Both the position numbers and the translations under genes were made by a program. The notes below the pieces were generated by a model, which saw only the letters and a program-made list of their open reading frames with translations, was not told the DNA's origin and did not search any database. Positions 7,449 through 15,947 of a stretch of DNA of 24,409 nt are shown piece by piece. How positions within the stretch are numbered: position 1 is the stretch's first letter; each line of letters opens with the position of its first letter. The stretch lies in assembly GCA_019114715.1 (NCBI GenBank), contig DXEZ01000267.1, positions 1-24,409 on the forward strand. Reading direction: 5' to 3'. The DNA is from Candidatus Sphingobacterium stercoripullorum (GTDB taxonomy: Bacteria > Bacteroidota > Bacteroidia > Sphingobacteriales > Sphingobacteriaceae).

Positions 7449-9488
7449 ATGAGAAGAATATCCATAATTCTATATATAATATTAACAGCAGTGGCTCTTA
7501 GTTCATGTAAAGACTTTCTTGAAACAAAGAACTTGGGGCAAAGTGATAATGATTTTGTCACCTCCAGTCCGGAAGAGGTTTCTAAAGTCTTGTCTTGGGC
7601 TTACGGTCAATACAGAACCAATATAGCAGCTGGTGGAAACTACAATTGGCAGGACCCGCTAGGCTCAGATGCCGAATACATGAGTGAATTCCCAACGGCA
7701 AACAATGTAATAGCCAGGCTACAACCCGAGGCTGCATCCATTAATAACGCTACACAGTTCAATGCCTTAAACATTGTCCTAGCCCGCGTTTCTCGCTTAG
7801 CCGATGCACTCCGTGAAAAAGGAATCCATGAGATGGAAGAGACGAACATTTGGACCCATCTATACGGTGAGGCCATAACGATGAAAGCACTATGCAGCTG
7901 GGAGCTCGTACGTCACTTTGGGGATGTACCCTATGGATACGAAAACCAGTACATCCAGGAATATGAGCTCAGCTCTCGCTTTGATATCATGGATCAAATT
8001 ATCGACGAGCTAACTGCTGTTGAAGGGAGAATGTTTCGCCTGGGAGAAAGTGGCATCACTGCCGAGCGTCTCAATAGATCTTACGCCAATGCCCTAATTG
8101 GTGAAATTGCACTTCATGCTGGAGGCTGGCAAACAATTAGAACCGATATGGACGGCTTATACGGCGATGTTCAGTTCGAACATAAAGGTGCGGATGATGG
8201 TATGTGTGTTTATGCACGAAGGAAAGACTTTAAAGACTATATACAAATAGCGGAAAAGTACCTCAACATTGCAATATACACCCAAAATGGTAGCGCGCAA
8301 TTAATAACAACCGATAACAGAAGTTTCAACAACCCGTTTCAAGTGCACTGGCAAGAAATCAACTCCAGGCGCTCTAGTCCAGAATCATTCTTTGAAATTA
8401 GTGCTGCACCCGGTCACGGTGGGGAGCACCCCTATTCACAAGGGCGCCCAGGTTCCAATAACAACGCAGTATCTGTGCTCAATACATTCGCCGCTATCCG
8501 TATCATCCCTTCATTCTTTTATAACGGCTATGAGCCGGGGGATAAACGTAGAGACGTAAGCATGGTAGTTACTGGTAGTGATGCCGCCACTGGTAGAGAG
8601 ACCTTAGTACCTCTAGGGGCAGGAACACGTATCGGCGGTGGTGGCCCCTCCATCAATAAATGGGACCAAAACCGTGGTGACGATCCGTTAATTGCCAACA
8701 ACGCCTTTCGTGGTGCAGGTATGAACTATACTATTTTAAGGGTTGCAGATGCCATGCTTATGCTCGCTGAGGCTAAAGCCATACTTGGAGACGATGCCGG
8801 AGCACTGGAGCTTGTCAACCAAATCCGAGAACGTGCATTTGGTAACAGCAATAACAACATTTCAGGAAAAACTGGAGAAGAGCTTCTAGATGCCATCTAC
8901 GAAGAAAGAAAGCTAGAGCTTTTAGGCGAAGGTGATATCAGGTGGGATATGATCCGATCGGGAAAATTCAATGAGCGGGCCATTAAAGTAAGACAGGAAA
9001 TGGATGATATGATGGCCGGCTTAGCACAAAATGGTTACTACACCTTTGAAAGTGGACGAACCATTTCCAATTACATATGGACCAAATACGTTCAAATAAA
9101 TCCCGGCAGCTCTCAAGCCGTGGTGACTCAGGAGAGCACAAATGAGGAAGACCCTGCCCTTTACCCGGGCTGGCGTGGAATTTTTAATTGGAATGCGCCT
9201 TCCCACGCGTCAGTAAACGCTAAAAACCTAGCTATTGAAGGTCTATACCGTTACATAGACCCTAACGGTGCGGAAGCAGCAGCCCTAGAGGCCGATGGCT
9301 ATGAGAAAACCAATTGGGGTATAACCATGCTTAGTGGAACCAATCCCAATATGTATAAAGCGGCTATTTTAGATGGGGTAGTAGGACGAGAAAATTACGC
9401 TCCTAGGTACTTCCACCCTATGCCACTAACCGTCATAGACCAGTCTAAAGGTACCGTTACCAATGGATATGGACTACCAAATAACTAG
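7449..9488 (+). CDS. SusD/RagB-family surface glycan-binding lipoprotein
   Basis: 679 residues, on the long side for SusD proteins. A lipoprotein signal ends at Cys20 (ALSSC) followed by KDFLE, an acidic start typical of surface-exposed Bacteroidota lipoproteins. The C-terminal half carries SusD hallmarks: ILRVADAMLMLAEAKAILGD, NQIRERAFGN and YEERKLELLGEGDIRWDMIR. The protein forms the lid of the SusC barrel encoded 32 nt upstream, binding glycan at the cell surface. It is the last gene of the rightward unit, with a strong terminator about 70 nt after the stop. Ligand specificity cannot be read from the sequence. Confidence 0.94.
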   Translation: MRRISIILYIILTAVALSSCKDFLETKNLGQSDNDFVTSSPEEVSKVLSWAYGQYRTNIAAGGNYNWQDPLGSDAEYMSEFPTANNVIARLQPEAASINNATQFNALNIVLARVSRLADALREKGIHEMEETNIWTHLYGEAITMKALCSWELVRHFGDVPYGYENQYIQEYELSSRFDIMDQIIDELTAVEGRMFRLGESGITAERLNRSYANALIGEIALHAGGWQTIRTDMDGLYGDVQFEHKGADDGMCVYARRKDFKDYIQIAEKYLNIAIYTQNGSAQLITTDNRSFNNPFQVHWQEINSRRSSPESFFEISAAPGHGGEHPYSQGRPGSNNNAVSVLNTFAAIRIIPSFFYNGYEPGDKRRDVSMVVTGSDAATGRETLVPLGAGTRIGGGGPSINKWDQNRGDDPLIANNAFRGAGMNYTILRVADAMLMLAEAKAILGDDAGALELVNQIRERAFGNSNNNISGKTGEELLDAIYEERKLELLGEGDIRWDMIRSGKFNERAIKVRQEMDDMMAGLAQNGYYTFESGRTISNYIWTKYVQINPGSSQAVVTQESTNEEDPALYPGWRGIFNWNAPSHASVNAKNLAIEGLYRYIDPNGAEAAALEADGYEKTNWGITMLSGTNPNMYKAAILDGVVGRENYAPRYFHPMPLTVIDQSKGTVTNGYGLPNN

Positions 9489-9550
9489 CCCGCACTAAGC
9501 TTGGCCATGCTTGGCTAGGACAATGCTAGCTATAAGCTAATGGTGCAACA

Positions 9551-9663
9551 ACTAGTAAATAAAAAAACTCACCATCAAGACTCTAAGACTTGATTGGTGA
9601 GTTTTTTTTATGAACCCCAATTCAAAGAACTGTTATCCTTTTGTGCACCTTTTTTAATCCTTC
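9551..9663. repeat. Terminator module, copy A (duplicate of 9989-10100)
   Basis: About 113 nt that aligns nearly end to end with 9989-10100, with few substitutions and only one- or two-base gaps. Shared blocks include AAATAAAAAAACTCACCA, CTTGATTGGTGAGTTTT, GAACTGTTA and AATCCTT. Copy B runs into the last seven or so codons of the GH65-like gene. The matching part of copy A reads, on the minus strand, as a degenerate version of that gene end, suggesting duplication of a 3' gene end together with its terminator. Confidence 0.7.
9561..9609 (+). terminator. Intrinsic terminator of the rightward operon (bidirectional)
   Basis: The arm at 9561-9579 (AAAAAAACTCACCATCAAG) pairs with 9589-9609, which ends in eight T residues, giving a stem of about 19 bp with one bulged base and a short loop. 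The A7 run on the left arm lets it also work on the minus strand, as a back-up for the leftward operon. Confidence 0.85.
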
Positions 9664-9988
9664 GCTTAGATGACTTCCGCACTTTTGCTACAACAACTTT
9701 TTAACTTCACACAACCCGCTGTCACACAAGGGATTTAGATTTTCTTAAATTTATTTTCGGGTGTTAATCCGGGTTATTACCCTTGAATTTATACTTATAA
9801 GAGATTTGAAAAGCAAAAATAGCCGGACTTAAATCCCAGTAATTCGCAAAACCAAAGGGCGCTATAAAGTTTTGCACTAAAGTTCATCGATGAACTACCG
9901 TAGAATTTATGACTAACCTGGCCATTTTACCCAATATTATTGCATGAGTCTTATGCCAAGCTTGATTTTACATGGCTACCCATGCAGT
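9610..9988. other. Intergenic spacer between the two terminators
   Basis: No convincing gene. A minus-strand open stretch of about 30 codons (roughly 9700 to 9608) has no ATG. Apart from the copy A tail (to 9663) I see no repeat, promoter or RNA gene. It may be decayed sequence left by rearrangement between the convergent operons. Confidence 0.5.
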
Positions 9989-10100
9989 ACAAGCAAATAA
10001 AAAAACTCACCAACAAGGCTCTAAAGCTTGATTGGTGAGTTTTCACCTGAACCCGCAGTTCAACGAACTGTTAACCCTTAGGGCATCTTTTTAAATCCTT
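9989..10100. repeat. Terminator module, copy B
   Basis: Partner of 9551-9663. It includes the leftward operon's terminator, an extra small hairpin (CAGTTC/GAACTG with a 3-nt loop, 10056-10070) and the last seven or so codons of the GH65-like gene, whose stop is at 10078-10080. Confidence 0.7.
9999..10043 (-). terminator. Intrinsic terminator of the leftward operon
   Basis: AAAACTCACCAA near 10002-10013 pairs with TTGGTGAGTTTT at 10032-10043, extended by CAAG/CTTG with bulges. The minus-strand transcript ends in seven U residues (A run at 9999-10005), whereas the plus strand has only four T, so it is oriented to end the leftward operon about 35 nt after its last stop codon. Confidence 0.82.
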
Positions 10101-12228
10101 CTTTTTTAATTTTCCAGCTACCGTCTTTTGGGAAGCCTGGAAGATCTTCATCAGTAGCATCCCAGCCTTCAAGCATCATAGCTACTGCCGTTAGGGTCCC
10201 ACCATTTCCAGGAAGATAAATACGCAATCTATCGTCCTGGTAATTATGACCATTTTTCAAGTATGTATTTGTTTGGATATCCATAAATAGTGCATCCAAT
10301 GCTTTCTCCGGAAGGTTTAACCGAGCGGCATTCATAGCGGTCATTGGAAAATCCCAACCCCACGTCTTCTCCCAAAACCAGTTATTCCACACCGTATCTA
10401 GCGTGTTCTTCATGATCTCTTTATCCAGCTTGGCGGACTCAGGAACCATACCCAAAGCACCCAGGACAGCTGGGTGATCGGTCATCCACTTAGGGAAGGT
10501 GTACGAGTCGGTAGCAGTCTCAGTGGCTAAGTAGATATCATCTTGCACTGGTAAAGGAGCTAACTTATCGATTACCTCATCCCATTTTTCTTCACGCGGC
10601 TCCCCAAGGCGCTCCTTCCACTCTTGCGCTATGCGCAGCGCCCAATCCCAATAAGCAACCTCATAAGTCGGGTTCTTAGTTTCTACAGCAGGGAAAACCT
10701 CCTGTGCTGGGATAACACCGTAGCCTAGATCATAGCGATCTTCCTCGCGATTGTAATGCGGATAATCTGCCATAAACTCCGCAGTAGCGAATATCAAGTC
10801 CTTGTATTTATCTAAAACCGCAGCATCTTTATTATGGCGATAGGCTAATTCAGCCATATAGATAATATGAGGCTGCTGCCAGATTAAAAACGCTGCGACC
10901 GAAGAAGGGCTCTCATTGCCATCTAGGTCCGTCATTTTTATCCACCTCACCCCTTCATAGCCTTGTCTTTGTGCCAGCTCTTTAGCTTTTTCATACGAAC
11001 GGAAGTAATAGTCCAAGCTTTTCTCCATAATCTCAGGCCTTCCCCAGAGTGCAAAGTGTACACCATGCCACCAGTGCATCTCTGTATGGGGCTTCCCATA
11101 CCAGCTGTTGAAGGTTAACCCCGTCTCTTGAGGCGGGTTGCTTCCAGCACATTGCACGCGTGTTAAGTATTGCGATAGCACTATACGGCGCTCCAGCTCA
11201 TGAGCCCTAGTATCTGTACTCCCCTGAAAGTCAACAGCAGCACCACTTTTCCAGAATTCCTCCCAAGCGTCGATACTCTCTTGCTCCACATGGGCAAACA
11301 TAGGGGCCTGCGGCTTGAAATTATTTTCCTCAGCAAACTCAAAAGAGAACTCGAATGACTCCCCACTAGCATCCGGGGTAAAGACAAAGTAATGTTTTCC
11401 CTTTTCTGAAACTTCACCCTTAGAGTGGCTTAGCCCCACAAAATACGTAGCTGAGGATAACTGGTGCTCAATAATTGCAGATTGATCATCTTGCTCAACA
11501 ATAACACTCTGGTGCATATCCTCGTTGCCATAAAATGTCGCCTCATCTAAAAACTTTCCCGAAGGGTAAGGGAACTTCACAAAAGCCTTGAGCTGACCGG
11601 AAGCTATAAGTGGTGAGTTTACCTCCACAGCAACTTTATCGCTAAACTGTGCAGCAGCAGTTTTCACCTCTACCGGCTGCCCTGCCACCTCAAACTTACT
11701 CGATACCAATCCCGACCATAGATCTAAAGTCTGGTCTATACCTTTGATATCCTCTAGCCTTGCTAGGCTACCGTCTTCCAGCTGAAATTCCAAACCCACA
11801 TTTCCCAATTGTAACCTATGGGGATTTACTCTATAGTATTCGGTAGCTTGCGCCGACCTGCTCCCATCTTTATATTGGACGCTATACTTGGCGTCTCTGC
11901 CTTCATTATTAAAATCGTAAGACCGAAGAGTCTCCTCAAACTTCAAATCATCTTCATTCAAGAAGCTATTCCAGCCCCATTCGGATTGTGTTCCTAGAGA
12001 TACTCCTTTCCCGTAGAACTCGGGGAAGCTTTGCATTCCAGTGATATCCACAGTGTAGGCAAACACGCCGTTGCCAACCGTTAAAGTGGACAGAGTATCT
12101 GGAGATTGATTGCTAACATTATGCCGCTGAACAACAGCCTTCCGATCAATCTTATCCTCCTTCTCGAGTTGGCATGAAACAAAACTCAACAGGAATATTC
12201 CTATCAATAGATTTAATGATTTATTCAT
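10078..12228 (-). CDS. GH65-like (alpha/alpha)6-barrel glycosidase, lipoprotein (uncharacterised)
   Basis: 716 residues with a lipoprotein signal ending at Cys19 (SFVSC), followed by an acidic stretch. Residues 30 to about 310 look like the N-terminal beta-sandwich of GH65/GH95-type enzymes (GNGVFAYTVDITGMQSFP at 52-69). From about 335 the sequence is helical with conserved aromatic and acidic motifs: SWYGKPHTEMHWWHGVHFAL at 375-394, DLGYGVIPAQEVF at 500-512 and NPTYEVAYW at 519-527. These fit a clan GH-L-type barrel; Glu510 or nearby acids are candidates for catalysis, which I cannot confirm. I recall similar Bacteroidota proteins annotated as GH65-like without a known substrate. It is the last gene of the leftward operon, 83 nt after the DUF4450 gene, and its 3' end lies in a duplicated terminator module. 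Confidence 0.72.
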   Translation of the reverse strand: MNKSLNLLIGIFLLSFVSCQLEKEDKIDRKAVVQRHNVSNQSPDTLSTLTVGNGVFAYTVDITGMQSFPEFYGKGVSLGTQSEWGWNSFLNEDDLKFEETLRSYDFNNEGRDAKYSVQYKDGSRSAQATEYYRVNPHRLQLGNVGLEFQLEDGSLARLEDIKGIDQTLDLWSGLVSSKFEVAGQPVEVKTAAAQFSDKVAVEVNSPLIASGQLKAFVKFPYPSGKFLDEATFYGNEDMHQSVIVEQDDQSAIIEHQLSSATYFVGLSHSKGEVSEKGKHYFVFTPDASGESFEFSFEFAEENNFKPQAPMFAHVEQESIDAWEEFWKSGAAVDFQGSTDTRAHELERRIVLSQYLTRVQCAGSNPPQETGLTFNSWYGKPHTEMHWWHGVHFALWGRPEIMEKSLDYYFRSYEKAKELAQRQGYEGVRWIKMTDLDGNESPSSVAAFLIWQQPHIIYMAELAYRHNKDAAVLDKYKDLIFATAEFMADYPHYNREEDRYDLGYGVIPAQEVFPAVETKNPTYEVAYWDWALRIAQEWKERLGEPREEKWDEVIDKLAPLPVQDDIYLATETATDSYTFPKWMTDHPAVLGALGMVPESAKLDKEIMKNTLDTVWNNWFWEKTWGWDFPMTAMNAARLNLPEKALDALFMDIQTNTYLKNGHNYQDDRLRIYLPGNGGTLTAVAMMLEGWDATDEDLPGFPKDGSWKIKKEGFKKMP

Positions 12229-12311
12229 TTGTAAATTTTTAAGGTTTATTATATAATAGACTTCACATTTAGCAATTATTCAAAGTAGATATACACCTAA
12301 AACCCATAACA

Positions 12312-15300
12312 CTATTCATATAAGAATGTAACTGCAATAATTCCGACTACCACGTCATTTGTAATCGCTTCAAGCTCTATGGATTTCACTTGTTTGTCAC
12401 CCTGCAAAGGCAAATCTAGTAATGTTGCCGCTCCACCATCAATGGCTCTATCGGTATATCCTTTAATGCTGTCGTACTTCGATAGCTCGCCCCCTTTATA
12501 GAGCTCGCCCGTTTTTAATTTCACGCGGTACGGCACCTCTTGGTCAGGAATCTCAAAGGCATAATTGTCATCCAAGTAATCCTGCTCGATGGGCCACCAG
12601 TTAACTGGGTTTTTCAGTTCCAAAACATCTTCTGTTTGGTCTTGATAAACGACTTTCAATTGCGCATTAACCATTTGCGACTGCATGGGGTTGGTGGATC
12701 CTGCTAGCAAGAGGTAAACTTTTTTCGCCTTACCCTTAGCTGGGATCTCTACTTGGGTAGGGTAATTATCCCACCTACTGGTAAATAGCACATTTTGCTT
12801 ATCACCACTCACTAAAAAGGGTACTCCCAGGTAACTAAGCTCTCCATTATTGCGAGCCGCCATTAAGCCCGAGTCGTCAATATTGGCAGTAATTAGCGGG
12901 TAACACCAGTTGCCAATTCCCTGCCAGGGCAGCTGCAAAGTAGGCCCTAGAGGACGCGGAGACACATACTTCTCTTGGAAAATATCGCTAAGCTTCGCAT
13001 TGTAATACTTAGAAAGGTCAACAGTCTTTTGCTTACCCTTGTTTTGGATTTCCCAGTTGACATAACGCTCGGTCCATTTGCTACCATCTACCTCAACTTG
13101 CAACAGGTTAGTACCCCGGGTTAACTCCTGGTTAGCTAAAGCGATAATCTTACTTTCTTGCGCCCCTAAAGAAAGCTCCTCATTTAGTCCTATTCCATCT
13201 AAAAGAACCCTTTGGGAGCTATGAGTGAGGTTGGTAATGGTTAGGGAATGTTTCCCCGCGTCCTCTTGGAAGACTAAATCCACCGGGTGGTGATTGCGCA
13301 AATTGATCGCCTGCCACCACTGCACTTGATCTTGCTTTAAGTGAACAAAGTAAGTTCCTTTGCGCTCCAGTGCATTAAACTTAAAGGTATTAGCAGTATG
13401 CTCTTTAATAACACCCTGAGGGTCGTAAACATCCAATAGCTCTACGCCCTGAGGCAAATCAAGCGTATACACTTCAGAATAAGCTTGCTCCAGTGTCTCT
13501 GTAGCAAGGGTTTGTAGCTCTCCCTCCCCTGTAATCTCTACAGAGAAGCTATTAGATCTCGGCGCCTCCAGCACTAAAAACGGTCTATTGAGTGAGGTCT
13601 CTTTTATATTCCAGGAGACTTCCTTACCGTTAACTTGAACCGATTTCACGGCGCTAAAGTCAATAGGGATCTCCATTTTTAAACCCACTTGCTTTTGGTA
13701 GTGCGTCACGATTTCAAAAGATAGGCTTTGCTGGTCCTTTTTATAGCTATAGCTCCAGTCGGGAAGCTCTATTTCCGCATAGTCCCAATCACTTGGGAAG
13801 CCCGGCTTTATAAACACATAATCATCCATTAATTGTGGGTGGTAGCCAAAAAGCCCCTCGGTCAAAGTACGTGAGGCCACGCCTATGGGATCTGCAAAAT
13901 CTCTATACAGCTCCCCGCGGAAAGCATCGTAAAAGGAGAGCTGCTGGAAGTTACCCGGACTCACCCCATTGTACATACTTTCTATCAGGTTACTCTTCCA
14001 CAATAAGAACGCCTCATCCATTCTGCCAGACTGCCAAAATGCTAAAGAGGCCTGCAGGTTTTCTGCCAGCGCCACATTGTTGACCGACCAGGTGTATGGC
14101 TGCCAAGTAGTCGTTGCTAATGTGTATAAACCCTCTTGGTTTCGCCCTTGCACCGAAATGGGGATGTGTGGCAAAAAGTTATCGATATAGCGTGTGTTTT
14201 GGTAATTATCAAAGTCATCTAAAAGGTGTGCATCCGCCACGTGGTAGATGGTCCACAAGCCCGGCATATCGTGAACCAGCTGCTTGCCTAGTGTATCTTG
14301 ATACTCGGCGAAATAGCCTCGATCTTTAAGCCAAAGTCTCGATAACATGGCCTCTTCTATTTGTTTTGCCTCCTGCTCAAAAATCTGCGGGTCTTCGCCC
14401 AATATACGCGCAAACTTGGCAGCCATAGTATTTGCTCGGTAGTTATAAGCTGTGGTATGAGCCACACCTCCACCAGAGTATTGCAACGCATCGCTCGCCC
14501 ATATCGCGCAATAAGCATCGTACAAGCCGTTACGCTTAAAATTTCTGCGCTCCCAGGCTAAGTGCCTTTTGATGGTAGGCCAAATTTCAATAAGAAACTC
14601 CTTATCTCCGGTATAATTGAAGTATGAAAATATCTGATCGAAAAACACCAGGTTCATATCGTAATGGTGAGCTACCGTGTTGTTATTGGGGTGGCGAGAA
14701 ATATAACCACTAGAGAACATGGCTGTTCCCATCTCCTCGATATGCCGCGCGAGATGAAGTGCCGTATCCATCACCACGGGCCCCTGCGCTGGTTCTAAAA
14801 CTTGCGAGTTGGAGTAGCTAGAGAAATGCGCCTTCGCGCGGTCGTGCCAGCCTAAAGTATTAGCCGTATAAGCACCCCTCCAAGCGTTCAGCCGCATGCG
14901 CCATGCTACAGCACCATGCAGGTAAGTTGGGCTTTCCCAAACGCCATCGGAAGCTACCGTTAGTGCGCCTCCTAGTGTGTTGATAAAACGATCTGGGGTG
15001 TTTATTTTCACTCTGTTAACAAGAGAAAGACGGGCTTGTTCGGCCTGTTCAAAAATACTTTGCACCTCAGATTGGCTATAGCGTCCATCTAATGCTCCTT
15101 TAGATATACGAATAAAGCGTGGTGATTCCTGTAAGTTGAAGGTTGCATAGACTATGGGGGATGCCGAAGCACTATTCTCAGAGAGACCAGAAAGCCGTTC
15201 TAAAAATGTTACATCGGTCACATTCACCACTTCTGCTCCTAGGAAGCTCCCATTAACTAATTCCTTTTCCTTTTTACCGTTTAAATAAGTCAGCTCAAAG

Positions 15301-15899
15301 TCCGTCTTATGGATTGAAAAGCGGTTATTCTCGGTATACTCCGGCAATAAATAAAAGGAAGATTCTGGATCTGCACCTATATCACCTCCTCTACTAAACT
15401 TCTTCCCACTAGCCCCTCCATAAATCGCATGGATTCTGCCGTTTGTTGAAACCCCATGAGCTTGAAATTTCACCACTAAGCCCTCTTCTTTTTCCTGCGC
15501 AAGGATGGTTAGGTCAATCTTCCCAGTGCCTAATAGCGCATCAGTAATGGTGTAAACCATGGATCCCGGGCGGTATCGGGTTTCAATCCTATCTGCATCA
15601 ATAAGCTTTTTAAAGATCCCCCCACTCTCTAAAACAAACTGGAGGTTCCCCCCCATACCGGGGAAATACAAAGCAAATTCCGGTAAGTCCCCAGCTTCTA
15701 CTCGCGAGGGCTTATGGTTTCCGTATAAAGCCCGATTGAACCTATACTTACCATCCACTAGCAAAAAATCTCCATTGTCCTCTGTATAATGCTCTGTCCT
15801 TAAAGTGTTTTGCCAGTGCTTGGACTGTGCAACCCCCTCCTCAAAAACAGCTAACATCAAAACGCAAGCAAGCAAAACATCAACTACTCTATTCATCAT
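12312..15899 (-). CDS. DUF4450-containing secreted protein with (alpha/alpha)6-barrel core, putative glycosidase
   Basis: 1195 residues with a Sec signal (about 1-25, ending EGVAQ). The N-terminal DUF4450 region carries RFNRALYG, RVEAGDLPEFALYFPG and MGGN at 53-84. Residues about 300-690 look like a helical toroid resembling the catalytic barrels of GH63/GH78/GH95-type enzymes, with AWRMRLNAWRGAYTANTLGW (332-351), NTVAHHYDMNLVFFDQ (407-422), YDAYCAIWASDALQY (460-474) and TTWQPYTWSVNN (597-608). The remaining 500 residues are probably beta-sandwich domains. Asp470 is one possible acid. DUF4450 has no reaction that I can cite. Its place between GH28 and the GH65-like enzyme, with gaps of 48 and 83 nt, suggests it removes a side chain or terminal sugar from the same polysaccharide, probably in the periplasm. 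Confidence 0.75.
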   Translation of the reverse strand: MMNRVVDVLLACVLMLAVFEEGVAQSKHWQNTLRTEHYTEDNGDFLLVDGKYRFNRALYGNHKPSRVEAGDLPEFALYFPGMGGNLQFVLESGGIFKKLIDADRIETRYRPGSMVYTITDALLGTGKIDLTILAQEKEEGLVVKFQAHGVSTNGRIHAIYGGASGKKFSRGGDIGADPESSFYLLPEYTENNRFSIHKTDFELTYLNGKKEKELVNGSFLGAEVVNVTDVTFLERLSGLSENSASASPIVYATFNLQESPRFIRISKGALDGRYSQSEVQSIFEQAEQARLSLVNRVKINTPDRFINTLGGALTVASDGVWESPTYLHGAVAWRMRLNAWRGAYTANTLGWHDRAKAHFSSYSNSQVLEPAQGPVVMDTALHLARHIEEMGTAMFSSGYISRHPNNNTVAHHYDMNLVFFDQIFSYFNYTGDKEFLIEIWPTIKRHLAWERRNFKRNGLYDAYCAIWASDALQYSGGGVAHTTAYNYRANTMAAKFARILGEDPQIFEQEAKQIEEAMLSRLWLKDRGYFAEYQDTLGKQLVHDMPGLWTIYHVADAHLLDDFDNYQNTRYIDNFLPHIPISVQGRNQEGLYTLATTTWQPYTWSVNNVALAENLQASLAFWQSGRMDEAFLLWKSNLIESMYNGVSPGNFQQLSFYDAFRGELYRDFADPIGVASRTLTEGLFGYHPQLMDDYVFIKPGFPSDWDYAEIELPDWSYSYKKDQQSLSFEIVTHYQKQVGLKMEIPIDFSAVKSVQVNGKEVSWNIKETSLNRPFLVLEAPRSNSFSVEITGEGELQTLATETLEQAYSEVYTLDLPQGVELLDVYDPQGVIKEHTANTFKFNALERKGTYFVHLKQDQVQWWQAINLRNHHPVDLVFQEDAGKHSLTITNLTHSSQRVLLDGIGLNEELSLGAQESKIIALANQELTRGTNLLQVEVDGSKWTERYVNWEIQNKGKQKTVDLSKYYNAKLSDIFQEKYVSPRPLGPTLQLPWQGIGNWCYPLITANIDDSGLMAARNNGELSYLGVPFLVSGDKQNVLFTSRWDNYPTQVEIPAKGKAKKVYLLLAGSTNPMQSQMVNAQLKVVYQDQTEDVLELKNPVNWWPIEQDYLDDNYAFEIPDQEVPYRVKLKTGELYKGGELSKYDSIKGYTDRAIDGGAATLLDLPLQGDKQVKSIELEAITNDVVVGIIAVTFLYE

Positions 15900-15947
15900 T
15901 TACAGGTTATATAAATTCCTAGCATCTGAGTACCACTAAAAGATGTA

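Noticed and set aside
9608..9700. Short minus-strand frame encoding a basic peptide ending SSLNWGS
   Set aside because: It has no ATG, an in-frame stop precedes it, and it overlaps the duplicated terminator segment, so it is better read as decayed sequence.
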